In this document: piece after piece, positions 8,940-17,078 of the stretch
Layout of the letters: every line of letters starts with the position of its first letter
Numbering within the stretch: the stretch's first letter is position 1
Assembly (NCBI GenBank): GCA_965204405.1
Contig: CBDBEN010000005.1
Coordinates: 744,001 to 808,000 of the forward strand
Source: JANQPX01 sp965204405
GTDB lineage: Bacteria > Pseudomonadota > Alphaproteobacteria > Geminicoccales > Geminicoccaceae
DNA: 64,000 nt
Reading direction: 5' to 3'
Made by a program: the position numbers and the translations under genes
The notes under the pieces: generated by a model
Told to the model about the DNA's origin: nothing
What the model saw: the letters and a program-made list of their open reading frames with translations, nothing else
Databases searched by the model: none

Positions 8940-10261
8940 TGGCGTTTTTTCCCAAGGTGCTGTGTCGCCTCGGCATGGCACCGCGATCGCTTGCTCCTAG
9001 CCTTTTGATTTATGGGTCCGATCAAAGCGCTTTTGAAGCCATTGCCCCCGTTTTGAGGCAGCTAGATCGAACTGATCAACGGCTGGAAACCTTCGTTTGC
9101 ACGAACGATCTTGGAGCTAGCCGCTGGCTCGAGCAAGCATTTCCGGGCCTCAATTCCGTTCCCGTCCCGTTCGGCATAAGCCTTGCGACAATCCTATTTT
9201 TAAAGCGGCTGAAGGTCCGTGCGCTGATCTTGTTGGAGGATGAGACCCCGCCAAGTGCGGCCTTCATGAAATGCGTCAAGAATCGATCGATCTCGATAGT
9301 TCTGATGAGCGGACGCGGACAGGATTACCTCAAACCCCGTTATCCGCCGGAAAAAGGGGCCGATCTGCTGCTTGCCATCGATAGCGAGGCAAACTTGCAG
9401 ACACAAGAGGATGGACGTCTGGCATTAATCCCGTCGACGACCGGGCGATGCGATCAGGTTGCGGCTGAAAAGGCACTGGATCAACTCATACCCCTGCTTG
9501 GGAAAAATCAGAAATGGACCAATCGAGGCGATCGGCCTCTGAGTCGCATGCTGGCGCGCTGCCTGTATCGCTGCCTGAATGATCCCGCCCGTGCAGCAAG
9601 ATATAAACGTTTCATTCAACGCTATGACGACAAAAATCAATTGCGAAAGAGCTTGGGCAGCCCAGAAACGATCCTATGTCTCGGCAATGGCCCCTCTTGC
9701 GAGCATCCCGACCTCGATCGAATTTCCTATGATGCTCTGTTCCGGGTCAATCATTCGTGGATGAACCGATCTGTTCTTGCCGAGCCTGAGGTGGTCTTTA
9801 CTGGCGGAAAGTCCACGATGAGAGTGCTGAAAGCGCCTATTTTCGGCCTTCAGCATGAAATCGGCGAGATGGTTCTTCTGGAAACCAGGGGGCTTTGGGC
9901 TCTTCGCCATCGTCTCCGCTACTTTTCCATGGAACGGCTCGGACGCTATCTTGAGGACTTCGATTGGGGTACGCACAGGCCCACCAACGGTGCCGCCATG
10001 ATCGCGATGGCGGTCGCGCTGAAGCCGAAGCGTCTCATCATTGGCGGGATCGATCTTTTTCGCCACCCGGACGGCAGCTATCCGGGCGACAAGACGACGC
10101 CGAATGCCTATACACCGGCTCACAGCTCGGATAAAGAACTGGCTTTCATGTTTCATCATCTTGACCGATTTGACGGCGAGGTCGTAATTTTCGGCGAAAT
10201 TCTAGACCGCGAATGGCGGCTTCACCTTGAGCGACGTCAGCATCTGGACGAGGCAGGATAA
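8936..10261 (+). CDS. Putative two-domain glycosyltransferase: WaaA-like N-terminus, GT42 (sialyltransferase)-like C-terminus
   Basis: I do not recognise this 441-residue protein as a named family. Residues about 20-140 have the alternating pattern of the WaaA/KdtA N-terminal domain (compare ALILLEDETPP with the WaaA stretch around VESEIWPN). Residues about 245-420 carry motifs resembling CST-I/CST-II sialyltransferases: CLGNGPSC, FRVN, PTNGAAMIAMAVAL, IIGGIDLF and AHSSDKEL, the last aligning with the catalytic-histidine GHSKNTD region. Order and rough spacing agree. It lies between an ELM1-family gene and a glycosyltransferase fusion, which supports a surface-glycan role. The domain calls are by eye. 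Confidence 0.6.
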   Translation: MMAFFPKVLCRLGMAPRSLAPSLLIYGSDQSAFEAIAPVLRQLDRTDQRLETFVCTNDLGASRWLEQAFPGLNSVPVPFGISLATILFLKRLKVRALILLEDETPPSAAFMKCVKNRSISIVLMSGRGQDYLKPRYPPEKGADLLLAIDSEANLQTQEDGRLALIPSTTGRCDQVAAEKALDQLIPLLGKNQKWTNRGDRPLSRMLARCLYRCLNDPARAARYKRFIQRYDDKNQLRKSLGSPETILCLGNGPSCEHPDLDRISYDALFRVNHSWMNRSVLAEPEVVFTGGKSTMRVLKAPIFGLQHEIGEMVLLETRGLWALRHRLRYFSMERLGRYLEDFDWGTHRPTNGAAMIAMAVALKPKRLIIGGIDLFRHPDGSYPGDKTTPNAYTPAHSSDKELAFMFHHLDRFDGEVVIFGEILDREWRLHLERRQHLDEAG

Positions 10262-10263
10262 CC

Positions 10264-11709
10264 GTGGCCAAAAAGCTCCGCAAAGAGACCAAGTTCAAGA
10301 CCTATTGGTATCACCGCAAGATGTCCTATTGGCTGAACAAAGGGCCCGGCCGCCCGGAAGGGGTGCGCGATGCGCCCGAGGTTATTCGTTTGGATGTCGA
10401 TGACGGTGTGAAGCCGAATGGTAAGCCGCCGGTGCGCATTTTTCTCGGAACCGAGGATGCACAATATCGGGCCGAGCGTGTTTTCGTCTGGTCGATCATC
10501 GAGGTTCGCGATCCCGCGAGAGTCTATGAGATCCACCTGATGAAAGACGTCAGGGGATTCGACCGGAGGCGCTGGAAGACCGGGTTTACCAACTACCGCT
10601 ACGCCATTCCCACATGGGCGGGTGGCGATGGCCGTGCCATCTACAACGACGTCGATCAGATCTACCTCGCCGATCCGGCCGAGCTCTTCGATATGGACAT
10701 GAACGGCGCAGGCATGCTTGGCATCACGCAGCGCGAAACTTCCGTGATGCTTATCGACTGCAAAAAGATGATCGACTACTGGAAGCTTGAGCACGCGCAG
10801 CGTGGCTATAGGCATAAGCATTTCAGGGAATTAGCTCTCGACAATGATCTTTGGGGGCAAATGCCGCCGGAGTGGAATGCTAGGGATGACGAATACAGTG
10901 CCGACAAGTCGAAATGTTTCCATTTCACCACGCTGCAAACCCAGCCTTGGCAGCCTTTGCCAGAGCAGCTGAACTATCGACCGCACCCTGATGGCAAAAT
11001 CTGGTTCGATCTGCAGGAACGAGCCGATCGCGCCGGGTTTACGGTGTTCACCAAGGATCGCCCGAGCCAGCGCTATCAAGACCTTCTGGAGCAGCATCGC
11101 GTTATGCATGAGGAAGGTGAAAAGGCGGCAGGTCGCCGTTCAGCGCGATCCGCGGCGCAAACCTTCGATGGACGTAGTCTGGAGAAGGAACTCCAGCCGA
11201 TTGCGGTCCTGATAGGGGAAACCGGCGCCAAGGACGTTCTGGACTACGGTGCCGGCAAGGGTGTGCACTATCATCCCTATGACGGCGAACCCGAAACGAG
11301 CCGTTTCCGGAGCCAGCCCGCTTGGCCGGGTGTGAAGGTCACTTGTTACGATCCTGGCTATGAGCCTTTTGCCGCTCCCTATGACCAACAGTTCGATGGC
11401 GTGATCAGCACCGACGTCGTCGAGCATCTCCCGCCGGAAGACGTGCCTTGGATTTTGGACGAAATGTTCAAGGCAGCGAAAAAGTTCGTCTATGTTGCTA
11501 CAGTGTCGTTCCCGGCAAAGAAATCACTGAGCAACGGGGCCAATGCTCATAGCACGGTTGCGCCGCCTGCTTGGTGGCAGGGGCAGATGGAGCTTGCCGC
11601 CCGTCGGCATCCCAATATCCGCTGGGTGCTGACCTGCGACGAAAAAACCAAGCTTGGCAAGAAAGCTCGTGAGTTCAGCGGGATCGAAGCACCAAAGCAG
11701 GCGGCTTAG
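10264..11709 (+). CDS. GT8-like glycosyltransferase fused to a SAM-dependent methyltransferase
   Basis: The 481-residue protein has two parts. Residues about 55-230 resemble GT8/GT-A enzymes: IFLGTEDAQY near the start and YNDVDQIYLADPAELFDMDM, where DVD is the probable metal-binding DxD motif followed by the usual L-x-D-L/P pattern. Residues about 315-450 form a class I methyltransferase with motif I VLDYGAGKG and GVISTDVVEHLPPEDV. The GTG start has AGGA five bases upstream and lies two bases after the previous stop. Its stop abuts the stop of convergent ubiH. It probably adds a sugar and methylates it, perhaps capping a glycan. Acceptor and sugar are unknown. Confidence 0.7.
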   Translation: MAKKLRKETKFKTYWYHRKMSYWLNKGPGRPEGVRDAPEVIRLDVDDGVKPNGKPPVRIFLGTEDAQYRAERVFVWSIIEVRDPARVYEIHLMKDVRGFDRRRWKTGFTNYRYAIPTWAGGDGRAIYNDVDQIYLADPAELFDMDMNGAGMLGITQRETSVMLIDCKKMIDYWKLEHAQRGYRHKHFRELALDNDLWGQMPPEWNARDDEYSADKSKCFHFTTLQTQPWQPLPEQLNYRPHPDGKIWFDLQERADRAGFTVFTKDRPSQRYQDLLEQHRVMHEEGEKAAGRRSARSAAQTFDGRSLEKELQPIAVLIGETGAKDVLDYGAGKGVHYHPYDGEPETSRFRSQPAWPGVKVTCYDPGYEPFAAPYDQQFDGVISTDVVEHLPPEDVPWILDEMFKAAKKFVYVATVSFPAKKSLSNGANAHSTVAPPAWWQGQMELAARRHPNIRWVLTCDEKTKLGKKAREFSGIEAPKQAA

Positions 11710-12948
11710 CTAAAGAGCTTGCCCACGTGCAAGCTTGGGCAGGTCGCCATTCATGCCCATGCCGCGGCGCATGATCCAGGTCTTGATCGGCGGGATGCTG
11801 TCCAGGAGGGACAGGCTAGTCCGGCGAAGGATCCTTGCTGGCATGAAATCGGTGGAAAAGAGCCGGTTCAGCCCATCGGTCAGACCGAGGATCAGGCGCG
11901 CATCCCCCTCCCGCCAGCGCGCGTAGCGCTGCAGTACGTCGCCGGAACCGGGATCCCGGCCGGTCCGCTTCGCGTCCACCAGGACCTCGGTGAGTGCAGC
12001 GACATCGCGCACCCCTAGGTTCCAGCCCTGCGCGTGGATCGGGTGAAGGCCGTGGGCGGCATCGCCTACCAGCGTCACTCTAGGTGCGGCGTAGCGGTCG
12101 GCGGTTTCCGCACTTAGAGGAAAGCCGCAAGGCCGGCCCAGGATCTCTTCCGGTTCCAAATCGTCCCCTTGCCGTTCCCGCAGCGCTTCGAGCAGATCGG
12201 CGGGGGCGGCGGCAAGCAGCCGTTCGGCGTCGCTCGGACGCTCGATCCAGGTTGCCGAGCAGATATGGTCGCCGATCGGCAGCAGCGCCAGCGGACCGGC
12301 TTCGTTCATATATTCCCGTACCCGATGGTCGTGGGGCCGTTTATGGCGGAAGGCGAGCGTGATTGCCGTTTGATGATAGGGAATGTGGGACGTGCGGATA
12401 CCGGCAAGCTTTCGGACGGACGAGCGGCGGCCGTCCGCGCCGATCACCAGCGGGGTGCTGATGGTCCGGCCATCGTCCAGATGCGCCGTGATGCTGTTCT
12501 TTTTCCGCTCCAGACGATCAAGACGAACGTTGTCAAGGAAGCGGATTCCTTGTCTCACCCTCAGGAGTTCCCATAGTTTTTGTCGAAGAAGGCGGGTTTC
12601 GATACCATAACCGAACGCATCATCGCCAACTTGCCGGGCGTCATAGGCAATAGCGCCGCCGGTTCCGACGTCCCGAACCTGAACGCTCAGAATAGGCGTT
12701 GTGATCGGCGCCAGGGCCGGCCATAAGCCGAGAGCGTCGAACACTTTCTTCGAGCCCTGCATCAGCGCAAGGGCTCGCCCGTCGAATGAGGCCTGCTGTA
12801 CACGCTCGATCGGATCGGCATCGATCAGGGTTGAATTCAGCCCGAAACGGTGCAGGGCAAGTGCTAAAAGCAGCCCGCTATGCCCGCCCCCCACAATGAG
12901 CGGCTGGTGCGATTGTTCCGATATGCTGAGCCCGGATCGATTGGCCAT
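11710..12948 (-). CDS. FAD-dependent ubiquinone-biosynthesis hydroxylase, UbiH/UbiF/Coq6 family
   Basis: This flavoprotein monooxygenase of about 412 residues probably hydroxylates the ubiquinone ring. It shows the FAD-binding dinucleotide motif VGGGHSGLLLALAL at the N-terminus, the mid-protein DG motif (ADGRRSSVRK) and the GD motif with family signature (VGDAAHGLHPIHAQGWNLG). The ring position (C5, C1 or C6) cannot be assigned by eye; alphaproteobacterial members often combine activities (UbiL/UbiM types). It follows rpoH by 39 bases on the same strand. Its start codon lies inside a perfect 11-bp inverted repeat and there is no clear ribosome binding site. Confidence 0.92.
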   Translation of the reverse strand: MANRSGLSISEQSHQPLIVGGGHSGLLLALALHRFGLNSTLIDADPIERVQQASFDGRALALMQGSKKVFDALGLWPALAPITTPILSVQVRDVGTGGAIAYDARQVGDDAFGYGIETRLLRQKLWELLRVRQGIRFLDNVRLDRLERKKNSITAHLDDGRTISTPLVIGADGRRSSVRKLAGIRTSHIPYHQTAITLAFRHKRPHDHRVREYMNEAGPLALLPIGDHICSATWIERPSDAERLLAAAPADLLEALRERQGDDLEPEEILGRPCGFPLSAETADRYAAPRVTLVGDAAHGLHPIHAQGWNLGVRDVAALTEVLVDAKRTGRDPGSGDVLQRYARWREGDARLILGLTDGLNRLFSTDFMPARILRRTSLSLLDSIPPIKTWIMRRGMGMNGDLPKLARGQAL

Positions 12949-12967
12949 GCCGATGACATGGCCAATC
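12939..12967 (-). promoter_or_regulatory. Hairpin covering the ubiH start codon
   Basis: GATTGGCCATG (12939-12949) and CATGGCCAATC (12957-12967) form a perfect 11-bp inverted repeat with a 7-base loop, in the short rpoH-ubiH gap. On the minus strand the ubiH ATG (12948) lies in the 3' arm. No T-run follows on the minus strand, so it does not look like the rpoH terminator. It may control ubiH translation. Confidence 0.5.
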
Positions 12968-12987
12968 TTTTGGCAATTGTCCAGAAA

Positions 12988-13872
<885 letters not shown>

Positions 13873-14075
13873 GCTCTGGTCCTCTCCCCTATCAGCCGGT
13901 CTTGGCGACCTTTTCAAGGCCTGAACCGGCCCCATGCTGGGACACCGCTTGAGCTTCCGATCTGATTTACGCTGGTGACGCAAGACCAGATCAGTGTCCT
14001 TCAACCCTCCTCGGTGGTCCCTTAGTAATCAAGTTAATTATAATTTAGGGTTTCGTAAATTAGATTTTTCTTAAT
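13873..14075 (-). promoter_or_regulatory. rpoH upstream region with near-CtrA-type boxes
   Basis: This gap contains a very AT-rich stretch (about 14026-14078). Two sequences differ by one base from TTAA-N7-TTAA: TTAA-N7-TTAG at 14034-14048 and TTAG-N7-TTAA at 14060-14074. In such AT-rich sequence chance matches are likely. The stretch probably contains the rpoH promoter. Confidence 0.3.
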
Positions 14076-15050
14076 TTATATCGCCTGACGCGCCTTAAGA
14101 GCAGTTAGAAGCAGCCTATCGAGGACGTCATTCGCTTCGAAGAGAAGTTCTATCGGTAGTTTTTTTACATAATTTCCAAGGGGTAATGGCAATCGGACAT
14201 GGTCCTTTTCAGTTGTCACGCAGACTGCGTCAACCTGCCTCGCCTGTTCGAGAATCTCCTCAATCTCCGATGGTTTGTACCGATAATGATCCGGAAAAGC
14301 GTGAACGTCGACGATGATTGCGCCAAGCGTTTGAAGTGTCTCGAAAAATTTCTCCGGGCGGCCGATTCCGGCGAATGCCACGACAGGTTTTTGCTTGAGG
14401 TTCGGAGCATCGGCAGCCTGCCGAAGGTCGGCATGCAGGACGGGCAGAGCAGTGTCGATCGTCTCTCTTCGATTATCGCCGATGACCACCAGCGCATCGG
14501 CTCTTGCAAGACCAGCGGCAACGGTCTCGCGCAGCGGGCCCGCAGGCATGAGCCGGTTATTGCCGAAGCCGACGGCGCCATCGATCACCACAAAATCAAA
14601 ATCATGGGCAAGATGCGGATTTTGAAAGCCGTCATCCAGGATGATGACACTGGCACCGGCGTTCAAGGCCGCTTTGGCGCCGGCGACACGATCCCTTGCG
14701 ACCCAGCAGGGTGCTGCCATCGCCAAAAGCAACGCCTCGTCGCCAACCTCTTCGGCATCGTGGCAGGCGGGATCGACCAGCACCGGTCCGCGAGCCTGTC
14801 CGCCATAGCCGCGCGTCAGCATATGCGGGCTCTCGCCCATGGCTGTCAGGCGTTTGGCGATGGCGATCGCCGTCGGCGTTTTCCCGGCACCGCCGACCGT
14901 CAGATTGCCGATGCAGATCACCGGGATCGATACCGTCTTCGGGGTAACCAGGCGGCGGCGCATCGTGCCCAGCAAGCCATAGACCATGCCCAGGGGGGTC
15001 AGCAGCCGGGCCGTCAGCCCATCCTCTTGCCAAAAGTCAGGCGCACGCAT
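14076..15050 (-). CDS. lpxK: Tetraacyldisaccharide 4'-kinase (lipid A biosynthesis)
   Basis: This inner-membrane-associated kinase phosphorylates the 4' position of the lipid A disaccharide. The Walker A motif appears as GNLTVGGAGKTP, followed by TRGYGG and a conserved ILDDGFQNPHL segment typical of LpxK. The protein begins MRAPDFWQ, the usual LpxK start, giving 324 residues; the frame stays open to 15092. This start overlaps the end of waaA by 14 bases, indicating translational coupling in a waaA-lpxK operon. Confidence 0.94.
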   Translation of the reverse strand: MRAPDFWQEDGLTARLLTPLGMVYGLLGTMRRRLVTPKTVSIPVICIGNLTVGGAGKTPTAIAIAKRLTAMGESPHMLTRGYGGQARGPVLVDPACHDAEEVGDEALLLAMAAPCWVARDRVAGAKAALNAGASVIILDDGFQNPHLAHDFDFVVIDGAVGFGNNRLMPAGPLRETVAAGLARADALVVIGDNRRETIDTALPVLHADLRQAADAPNLKQKPVVAFAGIGRPEKFFETLQTLGAIIVDVHAFPDHYRYKPSEIEEILEQARQVDAVCVTTEKDHVRLPLPLGNYVKKLPIELLFEANDVLDRLLLTALKARQAI

Positions 15051-16353
15051 CGGCAGCGGCATCCGCGCGGTAGCCTGGCGAGGCCTTAACATGGCGATTG
15101 AGCAACGGCATCAGCGCCTCGACAACCCGATCAAGCACGGCTCCCTCGTCGGCACTTGCCGCCAGGGCTTGCTTACTTATTTCCGCGGCAATATCGGGCT
15201 GGCTGAAAAGGCGATCGAGAGCCCCGGCGAGATCATCGGCGTCCCGAACCCTGATGGCCGCGCCCTTATGTTCGAGCAACGCTGAAATATCATCGAAATT
15301 CTCGGTATGGGGACCAAACAGCAGCGCGCAGCCGAGCCTTGCCGCTTCGAGGGCATTGTGACCGCCTGAGGGCACGAGCGATCCGCCAATGAAGGCAATC
15401 GACGTCAGGCGATAGAACAAGCCAAGTTCGCCAAGGCTGTCGGCGAGATAGAGTTCGGTCGCCGAGTTGGCTATGGTGTTCTTCGAGCGCTGGGCGACGC
15501 TGAAGCCGGCCGCTTTGATGTCGTGCACAAGATCGTCACCACGTTCAGGATGCCTTGGGGCGATGATGGTCAACAGGCCTGGATAGGTCGGCGCCAGAAC
15601 TCGATGGGCCGCCAGGATCTGCTCCTCCTCACCGGGATGGGTGCTCGCTGCGAGCCAGACATGGCGCCCCTGAAGCGCTGCTTGCCAGGAGGCCAGGGCT
15701 TCCTCGTCGACCGGCAGCGGCAGGGCTGCCTGTTTTAGGTTGCCGCAAGGTCGAACGTCAGGCGCGCCCAGCTGGCGAAAGCGTTCGGCATCTTTGCTGC
15801 TCTTGGCAAGGCAGAGCTGCAGACGGCCGAAGAGAGACGCGGCCGTTGTCGGCACCCGCCGCCACGCCTTGAACGACCGCGCCGACATGCTGCCATTGAC
15901 CGTGACCAGGGGGATATTCAGCGCATCAGCCTGAAGAATGAGGTTGGGCCATATCTCCGATTCGACCAGGCACCCCGCATCGGGGCGCCAATATGTCAGA
16001 AAACGGCGCCAGGCCGCGCCCCGGTCCACGGGAACGAATTGATGGACCGCCCTTTCGGGAAGTCTGTCCGCCATGAGACGCGCCGATGTGACCGTTCCGG
16101 TCGTCACCAGGATCCGATGCCCCGGCAGCATCTCGATCAGCGTTTCGATCAGGGGGAGGGCTGCAAGCGATTCGCCGACACTGGCTGCATGAAACCAGAT
16201 CAACGGTCCTTCCGGACGGTCGATGCCCGCCTTGCCCGATCGTTCTTCGAGCCGCGCCGCGTCTTCCTTGCCGAGACGAACCCGGCGGCGCAGATGCCAG
16301 GCAATCAGCGGGCCGCCTAGATGGGTTGCGAATCGGTAAAGTGCCAGCAGCAT
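15037..16353 (-). CDS. waaA: 3-deoxy-D-manno-octulosonic acid (Kdo) transferase
   Basis: This 438-residue GT30 enzyme transfers Kdo from CMP-Kdo to the lipid A precursor at the inner membrane. It has an N-terminal membrane-proximal segment, the WFHAASVGE motif carrying the catalytic glutamate region, LVESEIWPN, the ASTHPGEEE motif and a C-terminal GGSLVPSGGHNALEAA nucleotide-binding segment. Its ATG overlaps the stop of the DUF374 gene upstream and its end overlaps lpxK, so these genes form one operon. The number of Kdo residues added cannot be read from sequence. Confidence 0.96.
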   Translation of the reverse strand: MLLALYRFATHLGGPLIAWHLRRRVRLGKEDAARLEERSGKAGIDRPEGPLIWFHAASVGESLAALPLIETLIEMLPGHRILVTTGTVTSARLMADRLPERAVHQFVPVDRGAAWRRFLTYWRPDAGCLVESEIWPNLILQADALNIPLVTVNGSMSARSFKAWRRVPTTAASLFGRLQLCLAKSSKDAERFRQLGAPDVRPCGNLKQAALPLPVDEEALASWQAALQGRHVWLAASTHPGEEEQILAAHRVLAPTYPGLLTIIAPRHPERGDDLVHDIKAAGFSVAQRSKNTIANSATELYLADSLGELGLFYRLTSIAFIGGSLVPSGGHNALEAARLGCALLFGPHTENFDDISALLEHKGAAIRVRDADDLAGALDRLFSQPDIAAEISKQALAASADEGAVLDRVVEALMPLLNRHVKASPGYRADAAADACA

Positions 16354-17078
16354 CAGTTGGCCGGCTGGATGGGATCGATGCCCTCGGCCAGATCGACCTT
16401 GGTGGAAAGCGCAATCATTTGCTCCTCGATCAGCAGGCGATGGCTTTCGGTGTCACCTCCCTTGGGGAGCTCGATCGGATCACCGAAGGTGACTGTGCCT
16501 TTCGCAAAAGGCAGCACAAGCATGAACCGATCCCAGCTTTTCAAGGTTTTTTGGCCCTTGGTGGCAAAGGTGATCGGGACGACGGGAACATTGGCGCTCC
16601 TTGCCAGATAGGCAGCGCCCGGCTGCAGGCGCATGCGCGGGCCGCGCGGGCCGTCCGGCGTGATCACCAGGATATTGCCACCCTGCAGGACCCTTTGTGC
16701 TTCACGCAACGCCTTGGCGCCGCCGCGGCGGGACGAACCCGAAATCGCTTTCGCACCGAGACAATGGGCGGCGCGCCGGATCAACTGGCCATCCCCATGC
16801 GTCGAGGCGATGATGTAGAGATCAGGGCGTGCCGAGACACCTAGCCTTGCGCAAAGAGATCGCCAGGCCGGGTAGCTCATGATCAGACGGCCGTGCCAGA
16901 AGGCGCCGATGAACGGCCTGCCGCCGGAGATCAGCGCCTTGACCGCAGGCGTATAGTCGAGCTGCCAGCGACCGGTGCGGTCGATCAGGCGAATGTATAC
17001 GGCGGCCAGCCAGGCAAGTGCCGAGGAGACATAGGGGCGATGATGCCAGCGAACCCGCTGCCGGCCCGCCACGCTCAC
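16353..17078 (-). CDS. DUF374 lysophospholipid acyltransferase-family protein
   Basis: The 241-residue product belongs to the DUF374 branch of LPLAT-like acyltransferases. Motifs seen are AFWHGRL, IIASTHGDGQLI and VITPDGPRGPRM, where the His of FWHG and the DGPRGP block replace the usual HX4D and glycerol-3-phosphate-binding motifs. Such genes commonly lie beside waaA in alphaproteobacteria, so a role in acylating lipid A or its core is plausible but inferred. It overlaps both the exporter gene upstream (4 bases) and waaA downstream (1 base). Confidence 0.88.
   Translation of the reverse strand: MSVAGRQRVRWHHRPYVSSALAWLAAVYIRLIDRTGRWQLDYTPAVKALISGGRPFIGAFWHGRLIMSYPAWRSLCARLGVSARPDLYIIASTHGDGQLIRRAAHCLGAKAISGSSRRGGAKALREAQRVLQGGNILVITPDGPRGPRMRLQPGAAYLARSANVPVVPITFATKGQKTLKSWDRFMLVLPFAKGTVTFGDPIELPKGGDTESHRLLIEEQMIALSTKVDLAEGIDPIQPAN

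Noticed and set aside
14030..14078. True CtrA sites upstream of rpoH
   Set aside because: Both boxes have a mismatch and lie in a very AT-rich tract where chance matches are expected, so I kept only a low-confidence note.
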